A stretch of DNA of 40,726 bases from Bacteroidota bacterium (GTDB lineage: Bacteria > Bacteroidota > Bacteroidia > 2-12-FULL-35-15): assembly GCA_947447995.1 (NCBI GenBank), contig CANFLQ010000014.1, positions 1 to 40,726 of the forward strand. Direction: 5' to 3'. The translations under genes were made by a program, and so were the position numbers. Below the pieces are notes generated by a model. It searched no databases and was not told the DNA's origin. It was given only the letters and a program-made list of their open reading frames with translations. Each line of letters begins with the position of its first letter. Position 1 is the first letter of the stretch. Positions 33,950-40,726 of this stretch are shown here, piece after piece.

Positions 33950-34606
33950 ATGAAAAAAATATTTTTAATACTTATTGTGGTTTTAATTTCCCTTCAAGGG
34001 AAAGCTCAGTTTGTTAATGCCATTGGTATTACCGGTGGAGTATCCTATTCTACTCAAAAGTTTTATTTTATTGATCCGGAAGTTATTTTAAAAAAGAAAT
34101 ACCAGTTTGGACTAAATGCAAGTGTTTTTGCAGAGTTTTTTAGCCATAAATACGTGCGTTGGGTAAGTGAAATTCAATACAACCAAAAAGGCTGTATTGA
34201 TAAACAGCCGGAAGCTAAATATAAAAACAGGCTTTCCTATTTATGCTGGAATAATTATTTAAAAATAAGATATGAACTGTTTAATATTATCCCTTATGTA
34301 TTAGCCGGACCGCGATTGGAATATAAATTAACTCAAAAAACAACCTCACCACCAATAACAGACAAATTTGAACAGTTGCATTTAAGTGCTGCAGTTGGTG
34401 CCGGAGTGGAATTTATCAGTTATGGGAATATTAAATTTTTTGTAGAAGGATTTTACAATACGGATGTAAAACACTACGCTTTTGCAATGGCGTACGTAAA
34501 ACCACCTTTAGACATTAAAAATATTAATTTTGAACTTAGAGTAGGTTTAAAATATCAATTTCAAAAACGAGGTGAAAGTTGCAATACTCCAACTTATATG
34601 GATTAG
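33950..34606 (+). CDS. Outer-membrane beta-barrel protein (PorT-like/OMP_b-brl type)
   Basis: The gene encodes 218 residues from ATG 33950 (signal KKIFLILIVVLISLQGKAQ). The track start at 33833 translates the REP-like repeat and is wrong. After the signal come alternating strands such as VNAIGITGGVSYS, YQFGLNASVFAEFF, VRWVSEIQYNQKG, YLKIRYEL, YVLAGPRLEYKL and LSAAVGAGVEF, ending FELRVGLKYQF. This is an eight-strand type barrel as in the PorT/outer_membrane_beta-barrel family. No specific partner can be named. It is convergent with the lipoprotein gene, 11 bases apart. Confidence 0.8.
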   Translation: MKKIFLILIVVLISLQGKAQFVNAIGITGGVSYSTQKFYFIDPEVILKKKYQFGLNASVFAEFFSHKYVRWVSEIQYNQKGCIDKQPEAKYKNRLSYLCWNNYLKIRYELFNIIPYVLAGPRLEYKLTQKTTSPPITDKFEQLHLSAAVGAGVEFISYGNIKFFVEGFYNTDVKHYAFAMAYVKPPLDIKNINFELRVGLKYQFQKRGESCNTPTYMD

Positions 34607-34617
34607 GAAACAGTGTT

Positions 34618-35031
34618 TTATTTTGTCAATTTTGCGTCAATAGTATCGTTACTAATTCCATTTTCTACTATGTACGTCATATTTATTTGATTTGGATTTA
34701 ATAACACACCATGCCCCGAAACATATACGCCTTGAATAATTTGTTGGGGAATAGTGAAATTAGTACTTGAAACATTTGCTGTTATTTTTGAGGGGAATCC
34801 ATATAATTTTGAAATTAAAATTGTAGAAGAACTGCCAGACTCAATAATAACAGGATAAGTGGACAAATCTGGCGTTGATCTAATTTTTTCAATATTATCC
34901 CACTGACCTACAAAATTACTTGCGTTAGTTGTAGTATTTATTGGAGCTACTCCATCCTCTTTTGCACAAGAATTCAAAATTAACAATCCCAAAACTGTTA
35001 CACTCGCTATAATTAAATTGCCTCTTTTCAT
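34618..35031 (-). CDS. Small lipoprotein of unknown function
   Basis: This 137-residue protein has a lipoprotein signal (NLIIASVTVLGLLILNSCAKEDG). The lipobox LNSC puts the lipidated Cys at about residue 22, and the acidic KED after it may favour surface or outer-membrane sorting. The mature part is a short beta-rich domain with FVGQWDNIEKI near the start, as in many small lipocalin-like exported proteins of this phylum. I do not recognise a named family. It lies 19 bases downstream of the DUF5522 gene on the same strand and could be co-transcribed with it. Confidence 0.7.
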   Translation of the reverse strand: MKRGNLIIASVTVLGLLILNSCAKEDGVAPINTTTNASNFVGQWDNIEKIRSTPDLSTYPVIIESGSSSTILISKLYGFPSKITANVSSTNFTIPQQIIQGVYVSGHGVLLNPNQINMTYIVENGISNDTIDAKLTK

Positions 35032-35050
35032 ATTACAAAATCTAAATTTA

Positions 35051-35227
35051 TTACTTCTTCAGCACCCTACCTTTACTTTTATCAAAACCATAAGGGCAAT
35101 GTTTACAACCATTCTGACAACAATAACCTCGCTTTAGTAAATATTTCTCTGTAAATACAATATATCCTTCGGGGCTATAATAAAAATCATCTGCATCCAA
35201 ATTTTTATGTTTTGAAAACTCTTTCAT
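35051..35227 (-). CDS. DUF5522 family small Cys-rich protein (not in the ORF track)
   Basis: The minus strand encodes 58 residues, beginning MKEFSKHKNLDADDFYYSPE and containing VFTEKYLLKRGYCCQNGCKH and CPYGFDK. The motif GYCCxxGCxHCPYGF is the signature of a widely conserved small Bacteroidota family (DUF5522, from memory). The four Cys and one His may bind a metal or a cluster. Function unknown. ATG 35227 is preceded by a -7-like TAATTTTG only 5 bases upstream. It is divergent from the ACC-deaminase-like gene, with 27 bases between the two start codons. Confidence 0.85.
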   Translation of the reverse strand: MKEFSKHKNLDADDFYYSPEGYIVFTEKYLLKRGYCCQNGCKHCPYGFDKSKGRVLKK

Positions 35228-35254
35228 TACTACAAAATTAACTATTTTTACCTT
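35228..35254. promoter_or_regulatory. 27-bp divergent promoter gap
   Basis: The minus strand has TAATTTTG (35233-35240 on the plus strand, an exact TAnnTTTG) 5 bases before the DUF5522 ATG. The plus strand has TATTTTTA (35243-35250, one mismatch) 4 bases before the next ATG at 35255. If both are real, the boxes are back to back and both mRNAs start at or near their start codons. Confidence 0.45.
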
Positions 35255-36214
35255 ATGCCGCTTATATCAAATAGTGTTCCACTTCAAGCAATCAATGATT
35301 TAATAACCGAACAATACGGCGTAAATTTATTTGTATTACGTACCGACAAGAACCATGCAGATATTAGTGGGAACAAACTTTTTAAATTAAAGTACAATTT
35401 AGAAGAAGCTGTCCGACAAAACAAAAAAACACTGCTTACATTCGGTGGAGCTTTTTCCAACCACATTGCAGCAACGGCCGCTGCCGGAAAAGAATTTAAT
35501 TTTAAAACAATTGGAATTATACGTGGTGAAAAATATTCAAATCTAAATCCTACCTTAAAATTTGCAAGCGATTGCGGAATGCAATTACATTACGTTTCAA
35601 GAACAGTGTACCAAAATAAAAATGAACTGTATAAATATGTAGATCAACTTTTTCCCGAACAGGATATTTATACAATACCCGAAGGTGGTAATAACAATTT
35701 AGGTATTGAAGGTTGCAAAGAAATAACAAAATATATTGGTATTAATTTTGACTACGTATGTTGCGCTTGCGGAACAGGAGCAACAATAACCGGCATTATA
35801 CTTTCGTTGATAAACAATCAAAAAGCGATTGGGTTTCAGGCTTTAAAAGCCGATAGTTATATTAAAAATGAAGTTACTACTGGGCTAGATAAATTTTTGA
35901 ATTCAACTGATTTTTTGAAACAACAAGACAATTGGCAAATAAATGAAGAATACCATTTTGGTGGGTATGCAAAAACAAAACAAGAACTTACTGATTTTAT
36001 TGCGCAGTTTAAAAACGATAACAACATACCGCTTGACCCCATTTATACTGGAAAAATGATGTTTGGAATATATGATTTAATAAAAAAAGGAAAAATAAAA
36101 AAAGGGGAAACTATTGTTGCTGTTCATACTGGTGGCTTACAAGGTATTGAAGGTGTTAACTTTTTGAAAAAACGGAACGCAGATAATGCTGTTGATTATG
36201 ATAAAAACGGATAA
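35255..36214 (+). CDS. ACC deaminase / D-cysteine desulfhydrase family PLP enzyme
   Basis: This is a 319-residue cytoplasmic fold-type II PLP protein. SGNKLFKLKYNLEEA carries the PLP lysine (SGNK). TFGGAFSNHIAATAAAGKEF binds the substrate carboxylate, EGGNNNLGIEG and CACGTGATITGI (the phosphate-binding loop) follow, and the C-terminus has VHTGGLQGIEG. The family includes 1-aminocyclopropane-1-carboxylate deaminase and D-cysteine desulfhydrase. The true substrate cannot be told, though the desulfhydrase activity is commoner in bacteria without plant hosts. A glucosaminidase gene follows 37 bases downstream, an arrangement I recall as common in Bacteroidota. Confidence 0.88.
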   Translation: MPLISNSVPLQAINDLITEQYGVNLFVLRTDKNHADISGNKLFKLKYNLEEAVRQNKKTLLTFGGAFSNHIAATAAAGKEFNFKTIGIIRGEKYSNLNPTLKFASDCGMQLHYVSRTVYQNKNELYKYVDQLFPEQDIYTIPEGGNNNLGIEGCKEITKYIGINFDYVCCACGTGATITGIILSLINNQKAIGFQALKADSYIKNEVTTGLDKFLNSTDFLKQQDNWQINEEYHFGGYAKTKQELTDFIAQFKNDNNIPLDPIYTGKMMFGIYDLIKKGKIKKGETIVAVHTGGLQGIEGVNFLKKRNADNAVDYDKNG

Positions 36215-36251
36215 AAATACGTATTAAAATCTCTATTAAAATTCATAGAAT

Positions 36252-37169
36252 ATGCTAATCACCCTTTTACTTTTCTTTAATCATTTTTTATTTTTTTTAG
36301 GCAATATTGCACCTAAATTAACTCCAGAGCAATACATTGAAAATTACAAAGAGGATGCAATCATAGAAATGAATAAATATAAGATTCCGGCAAGTATAAC
36401 CCTTGCACAGGGAATGCTTGAAAGTGGCAATGGGAATAGTGCATTGGCAGTAAACGCCAATAATCATTTTGGGATAAAATGCCACAACGATTGGAAAGGC
36501 GCAACCTATATTATGGATGACGATACAAAAGATGAATGTTTTAGGAAATACGCAAATGTGCTTGATTCCTATAACGATCACGCTCAATTTTTAACTTCCC
36601 GATCAAACTATACTAAACTATTTGAGCTTAAAATTACCGACTACAAAGCATGGGCAAAAGGGCTAAAAGAAGCAGGATATGCTACCGACCAAAAATATCC
36701 TAAACGCTTAATTGATATAATTGAAAAATACGAATTGTATAAATATGATAGGGAAAGTAAAAAAATAAAAAACCAAAAAAAAGAAGTTAACACTAAACCA
36801 TTAAATACTGAGGCGAATAAAACCATAAGGGAAATATTTCGATTGGGAATAAAAAAATACATCATCATTAAAGAAGGAGACACTTTTGATAAAATTGCGC
36901 AAGAAACAGACAAAGATCTATGGCAATTATATAAGTACAACAATTTTACGGCAAGTGATAAATTAATACCAGGCGAAAAATTGTTTCTACAACCCAAAAG
37001 AAATAAAGCAAAAGCCCCCTTTCATATTGTAAAAAGTGGGGAAACTATGAAATCTATATCACAGATGTACGGAATAAAATTAAAACGGCTTTACCGCAAA
37101 AATAATATGGAATCTAGTCAAGAACCCAAATCTGGTGATACACTTTTTATGAGGAAACACAAGGAATAA
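36252..37169 (+). CDS. Glucosaminidase-domain (GH73) protein with two LysM domains
   Basis: This 305-residue exported peptidoglycan hydrolase has an N-terminal hydrophobic segment (LITLLLFFNHFLFFLGN) that acts as signal or anchor. The GH73 domain (about 25-165) has KIPASITLAQGMLESGNGNS with the catalytic Glu57, then NNHFGIKCHNDWKG and YRKYANVLDSY-type text (FRKYANVLDSYNDHAQFL), and GYATDQKYPKRLIDIIE. Two LysM repeats follow a Lys-rich linker: YIIIKEGDTFDKIAQETDKD and FHIVKSGETMKSISQMYGIK. It cuts the glycan GlcNAc-MurNAc backbone during growth or separation. It is probably co-transcribed with the preceding PLP enzyme gene. Confidence 0.93.
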   Translation: MLITLLLFFNHFLFFLGNIAPKLTPEQYIENYKEDAIIEMNKYKIPASITLAQGMLESGNGNSALAVNANNHFGIKCHNDWKGATYIMDDDTKDECFRKYANVLDSYNDHAQFLTSRSNYTKLFELKITDYKAWAKGLKEAGYATDQKYPKRLIDIIEKYELYKYDRESKKIKNQKKEVNTKPLNTEANKTIREIFRLGIKKYIIIKEGDTFDKIAQETDKDLWQLYKYNNFTASDKLIPGEKLFLQPKRNKAKAPFHIVKSGETMKSISQMYGIKLKRLYRKNNMESSQEPKSGDTLFMRKHKE

Positions 37170-37240
37170 GCAAGCAAATTGACCTAATTAATAAAAATTA
37201 ACTATTTTTTGATGTTTACACAAGTTTTTAAATAATTTAA

Positions 37241-37248
37241 TACCTTTG
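37241..37248 (+). promoter_or_regulatory. -7 box of the charged secreted protein gene
   Basis: TACCTTTG, an exact TAnnTTTG. It ends 4 bases before a perfect 16-bp hairpin, so the message would start almost at the base of that stem. No TTG at standard spacing (the nearest is 29 bases upstream). Confidence 0.55.
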
Positions 37249-37251
37249 AAC

Positions 37252-37288
37252 TCTTTTAATTTATCCCCGAATGGGATAAATTAAAAGA
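37252..37288 (+). promoter_or_regulatory. Perfect 16-bp hairpin at the 5' end of the next mRNA
   Basis: TCTTTTAATTTATCCC pairs fully with GGGATAAATTAAAAGA around CGAAT. It lies between the -7 box and the ATG at 37303 (14 bases after the stem). It could also be a terminator for the glucosaminidase gene, but it has no T-run and stands 82 bases beyond that stop. Confidence 0.6.
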
Positions 37289-37302
37289 TTAAAATTGATT
37301 CC

Positions 37303-38010
37303 ATGAACATGTTTAAATTTATCATCGTTTTTGCATTTAGTTTACTGATGTATTATTCTGTTTCGGGGCAAACCCCTCCTCCATGTATTTACGACAGGTT
37401 TGCAAGCCAATACCGAACGAATCAACAATGGAATAATTTATTGGATAAGGCTTGTTCTGAAATGAACTCCAACAAATATAGAGACGCGCTTAAAACATTG
37501 GATAAAGCAATGTACATAGATAGTATAGCAAACATTGGCGATTATACCAAAGATGCGTATATCAGTATGATTCAAACAAAAATACGGAGATATCTTACTA
37601 TAGTAGATGAAGTGGAAATAGAAAAAAGCACTTTAATTGAAGATGATATAAAAAAACAAGCAGTAAATTCTGAGAAATATGATTCTGAAGCTGATATGGC
37701 TGTGGGTAGACAAAAAAAGAGATCAAAATCTAAAAGAGAAAAATATTATTACCAAGATGATGAATACACTGATACTTTTGTAAATACAAAACAAGAATCT
37801 ACCGATGTTTATGTTTCAAAAAAATCACGAAAAGAAAAAGCGGAAGGCAATCCCGATAAAAAGAAGAATAAAGTAGATAAAAAAGCGGCACTAATTGCTG
37901 TACCAGTTATTGTTGAAACAATTACAATTGTTAAAGATATTGATGCTTCAGAAAAAAAGACAACCATAAAAGAAGATAAAAAAGGACTATTAAAGAAGTT
38001 CAGCAAATAA
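37303..38010 (+). CDS. Exported charged protein of unknown function
   Basis: This 235-residue protein has a signal peptide (FKFIIVFAFSLLMYYSVSGQ). A helical segment, NNLLDKACSEMNSNKYRDALKTLDKAMYIDS, reads like one TPR-type helix pair. The rest is low-complexity and very rich in Lys, Glu and Asp (RQKKRSKSKREKYYYQDDEY, PDKKKNKVDKK). It ends KKGLLKKFSK. I do not recognise a family. It is probably periplasmic or surface-exposed and partly disordered. Convergent with the RND gene, 22 bases between stops. ATG 37309 (second Met) is an alternative start. Confidence 0.65.
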   Translation: MNMFKFIIVFAFSLLMYYSVSGQTPPPCIYDRFASQYRTNQQWNNLLDKACSEMNSNKYRDALKTLDKAMYIDSIANIGDYTKDAYISMIQTKIRRYLTIVDEVEIEKSTLIEDDIKKQAVNSEKYDSEADMAVGRQKKRSKSKREKYYYQDDEYTDTFVNTKQESTDVYVSKKSRKEKAEGNPDKKKNKVDKKAALIAVPVIVETITIVKDIDASEKKTTIKEDKKGLLKKFSK

Positions 38011-38032
38011 TTAAAAAACATACTGAAACTTT

Positions 38033-40726
38033 TTATGCCTTTGTATTTTTATAAATTACCCTCATAAAACTTGGGAACACCAGTAACAACATGGGCAAAC
38101 CTGCCATAAAACCGCCAATTACTGCAACAGCTAATGGTTGTTGCATTTGAGCACCTAATCCTAATCCCATGGCAAGTGGCATTAATGCTAAAATTGCACC
38201 AATGGCGGTCATTAATTTTGGTCGAATTCGCAAGGCAATTGCATAATTGATTGATTGATCAACATCTGCATTAATTTTATAGTTGGCTTTGAACTGATTT
38301 ACTGTAAATATTGCATTCTCAGCGATAATACCTACGATCATTATAATGCCGGTATAGCTACTCACGTTTAACGGAATACCCACTAAATAAAGGGCAATTA
38401 TACAACCTCCGATTCCCATCACAGAAATAAAAAGAACAAGTAATGAAATTATCCATTCTTTAAATAAAAACAATAATACTGCAAACACCAATAATATAGC
38501 CAATGACAAGATCAACAGCAGTTCGGTAAATGATTGTTGTTGCTCTGCGTAAGCGCCACCATACACAATGGTATAGCCATGAGGTAATGGCAATTCTGCT
38601 TTTAATTTAGTTTTTATTTCCTGTATGGCACTTCCCAAATCTCTATTATCCAAGCGAGCTGTAACCGCAATTACTGATTTTAAATCTTCTCTTCTTTGTT
38701 CCTCCTCGCCGGGAATAATAGTTACATCACAGAAAAAAGAAAGCGGACGTGTGCTGCCATCCGGTAAAAAGATAAGCTGACGTTTCAGATTTTCCAGATC
38801 ATTATTTTCATAATTGGTAAAACGCATCAATATTCTTCGCATTTGTTCTCCATCCTGCAACTGCCCTACCTGTACGCCACCTGTCATAGCCGCCTGAGCG
38901 GGCGATGGAGTTGGTATATTTGCATTCATTCCTAAAGGAACACCGCCAGTGTAAGCAGAAAGCTGAGTTTGAAAATCGGTAAGCGCAATTTTATATTGAT
39001 TTAATTTTTCCTGATTAGGAATAAATATCAGGGATGGACCCGCTACCATCATTCCGTTATTTACATCGGCAATCCCGTTTATTTGTTGAATAATGGGTTC
39101 AGCCTTTGCTGATAATTGTCTCAATGTTTTATAATCATCTCCAAATATTTTAATTTCTATAGGTTTAGAAGTACTCATTAAATCACCTAAGAGATCGGAT
39201 ATACGTTGTCCGAATGAAATATCCATTACCGGTACAGAAGCACCTATTTGATTTCTCAGATCAGAAATAACTTCAAATGTATTTTTCTTTCTGTCCTTTT
39301 TTAATTGAATTAAATAGTCACCTTCAGTAGGTTGAACCGAACGAAAAGACATAGCAGTTCCTGTTCTACGGGAATACGTTTCTACATCCGGATGTTTCAT
39401 GATTATTTGTTCCATCTCCCTGCACAACCTGTCCGTTTCTTCTAAGGCTGTACCGGCAGGAGAAAAATAATCCAATACAATGGAACCTTCATCCAGATCA
39501 GGTAGAAAACCTGTTTCTAATTTACCAGAAGCCCACCAAGCAGAACCTGCCAATAGTAAAACAAATAAAAAAGAAATGCTCGGCTTTTTAAAAAACCAAG
39601 TAAGCCATGATAATTTTTTCACTGCCTCATCAGCATTCAGATGATGTGATTTCAGCAAAGGTTTGTAACCAATAATTAAATGTAATACAGGAAGTAGTAG
39701 CCATGTTACTAAAAACGAAGTAATCATTGTTATTTGCATGGTGTCAGATAGTTCTTTAAAAAAAGAACCCGCTAAACCACTCATTAATCGAAAAGGAAAA
39801 TGAATCACAATAGTTGCTAATGATGAACCTATCATTGCCGGAAACAAATCTTTTATAGATTCGCTAACAATAGTGTATTTATTTTTCTCGGGATGTTCTT
39901 CATGTCCTCGATAAATTTGTTCAATAATTACAATAGCATCATCTATTATTAAACCTATTGATGCCGCGATAGCACCTAAAGACATAATATTAATGGTAAT
40001 TCCAACAATATTCAATACCAGCATGGTGAATGCCAACGTTACCGGAATGGTAAGGAGTACTACTAAACTCGCTCTCCATGAACGAAGAAATAATATCATT
40101 ACGATGATCGCTAATAGCAAACCTTCATAAATGGTTTCCACTACACTGCTAACACTATCACCAACAAATGCACTTTGATTATAATATGATTTTAATACGT
40201 ATCCCTTAGGCAGCAACTTCCTTATTTCATCTGCCTTTTGTTCTGCATCTTTCGAAAAATCAAGGAGATTAACACCGGACTGTTTCACCAGATCAATTAA
40301 AATAGCACTTCCGCCATTTGAATTTATCTTGATAAATTCTTGTTGTTCCTTAATTTCAACTTTTGCAATGTCTTTTAATTTGATGATACGAATACCATCA
40401 TTTTTAATAATGATATTTTCCAACTCATCTATATCATTTACGCGGGTATCCGTAAGGCTTAAATACAGTCTTTTGTAATCAGACATATATCCGTTTGATA
40501 AAACAAAATTGTTATTATTAAACGCATTGATAAGTGTATTAGGGGTTAAGCCCAATGATGATAATTTTATGGCATTAGGAATAATTACAAATTCCTTTGC
40601 CTTTCCACCACGAACGATAACATTTGATATTCCATTTATTTGAGATAACAATGGGCGTATCATTAAATTGGCTTCATCACGTAAAGCTACCTGGCTATGC
40701 GTTTGACTTTCTAAGGTTAATCCGTA
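38033..40726 (-). CDS. RND-family efflux permease (partial, N-terminus beyond the window)
   Basis: The frame is open to the right edge. Residues before the track's Met at 40663 read YGLTLESQTHSQVALRDEAN, typical of the first porter domain, so 40663 is not the start. About 897 residues are present; full CusA/AcrB-type pumps are about 1,030-1,050. Visible are the second membrane block with SLGAIAASIGLIIDDAIVIIEQ (proton-relay Asp pair in TM4), the large second periplasmic loop, and the last helices (SSYTGIIMIVGIIAENAIFTVNQF). It is an inner-membrane proton-driven exporter that works with a membrane-fusion protein and outer-membrane channel, presumably encoded beyond the right edge. The double-Asp TM4 form is closer to drug-type than to classical heavy-metal pumps. 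Substrate unknown. Confidence 0.92.
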   Translation of the reverse strand, partial: YGLTLESQTHSQVALRDEANLMIRPLLSQINGISNVIVRGGKAKEFVIIPNAIKLSSLGLTPNTLINAFNNNNFVLSNGYMSDYKRLYLSLTDTRVNDIDELENIIIKNDGIRIIKLKDIAKVEIKEQQEFIKINSNGGSAILIDLVKQSGVNLLDFSKDAEQKADEIRKLLPKGYVLKSYYNQSAFVGDSVSSVVETIYEGLLLAIIVMILFLRSWRASLVVLLTIPVTLAFTMLVLNIVGITINIMSLGAIAASIGLIIDDAIVIIEQIYRGHEEHPEKNKYTIVSESIKDLFPAMIGSSLATIVIHFPFRLMSGLAGSFFKELSDTMQITMITSFLVTWLLLPVLHLIIGYKPLLKSHHLNADEAVKKLSWLTWFFKKPSISFLFVLLLAGSAWWASGKLETGFLPDLDEGSIVLDYFSPAGTALEETDRLCREMEQIIMKHPDVETYSRRTGTAMSFRSVQPTEGDYLIQLKKDRKKNTFEVISDLRNQIGASVPVMDISFGQRISDLLGDLMSTSKPIEIKIFGDDYKTLRQLSAKAEPIIQQINGIADVNNGMMVAGPSLIFIPNQEKLNQYKIALTDFQTQLSAYTGGVPLGMNANIPTPSPAQAAMTGGVQVGQLQDGEQMRRILMRFTNYENNDLENLKRQLIFLPDGSTRPLSFFCDVTIIPGEEEQRREDLKSVIAVTARLDNRDLGSAIQEIKTKLKAELPLPHGYTIVYGGAYAEQQQSFTELLLILSLAILLVFAVLLFLFKEWIISLLVLFISVMGIGGCIIALYLVGIPLNVSSYTGIIMIVGIIAENAIFTVNQFKANYKINADVDQSINYAIALRIRPKLMTAIGAILALMPLAMGLGLGAQMQQPLAVAVIGGFMAGLPMLLLVFPSFMRVIYKNTKA

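Noticed and set aside
38033-40726. Naming the RND pump CusA/CzcA (heavy-metal efflux)
   Set aside because: Part of the first porter domain looks CusA/CzcA-like, but TM4 reads GLIIDDAIVIIEQ, closer to drug-type pumps, and partner genes are outside the window.

Overview
The window comes from an AT-rich member of the Bacteroidota. The evidence is internal. Three large secreted proteins carry type IX secretion (T9SS) C-terminal sorting domains. Promoters fit the phylum's TTG / TAnnTTTG pattern rather than -35/-10 boxes, and Shine-Dalgarno sites are mostly absent. The gene content is also typical: CarboxypepD_reg-type TonB receptor, DUF3078, DUF5522, ISAon1-type transposase, and a Bacteroidota-type integrase N-terminus. 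I cannot place it more finely from sequence alone.

Layout. 1-880 is a decayed mobile-element edge: the 3' end of an ISAon1-like transposase gene, a frameshifted and truncated tyrosine-recombinase gene, and a double palindrome. It abuts the 3' end of tmRNA (ssrA, minus strand, 883-1243), a classic integration site. 1351-3189 holds an alanine/saccharopine dehydrogenase-like enzyme and a secreted protein of unknown function. 3493-6328 is a probable metal-uptake pair: a small His/Cys-rich exported protein and a TonB-dependent receptor, separated by a perfect 14-bp hairpin. 6520-8041 holds a retropepsin-like protease and malate dehydrogenase among REP-like repeats. 8279-13150 is a 1,624-codon PKD-repeat adhesin-like protein with a gliding-motility-type C-terminus. 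13222-16895 holds L-2-hydroxyglutarate dehydrogenase, a DoxX-like protein and a TMTC-like membrane TPR protein, followed by a decayed paralogue of the last (16906-17202). 17298-19532 (minus) is a second T9SS cargo built of six cysteine-paired repeats. 19797-23479 holds NADP-isocitrate dehydrogenase, MscL, a DUF3078 protein, a broken GNAT acetyltransferase and a small GldM-C-terminus-like protein. 23759-27739 is a secreted metzincin-like protease with PKD domains. 27766-30528 (minus) is a tandem fusion of two D-Ala-D-Ala ligase units. 30777-31961 is a pterin pair (PTPS and FolE). 32041-34606 holds a Bax-inhibitor-1 family protein, FabD and a beta-barrel protein. 34618-38010 holds a lipoprotein, a 58-residue DUF5522 protein absent from the ORF track, an ACC-deaminase-like enzyme, a glucosaminidase/LysM protein and a secreted charged protein. 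38033-40726 is an RND efflux permease running off the right edge.

Most of the window is chromosomal housekeeping and envelope biology. The central-metabolism genes (mdh, icd, L-2-hydroxyglutarate dehydrogenase) are not one operon. The T9SS cargo genes are scattered, as is usual in this phylum. The PTPS/folE pair is a coherent pathway unit, and the His-rich protein/TonB receptor pair looks like one transcription unit.

I found no clear new multi-gene defence or mobile system. The points most worth a second look are the ssrA-adjacent integrase relic with its double palindrome, the hairpin-punctuated His-rich/TonB unit, the fused tandem Ddl, the apparently leaderless promoters (PTPS; the 27-bp divergent DUF5522/ACC-deaminase gap), 5'-terminal mRNA hairpins, and three decayed genes that the ORF track does not reveal.
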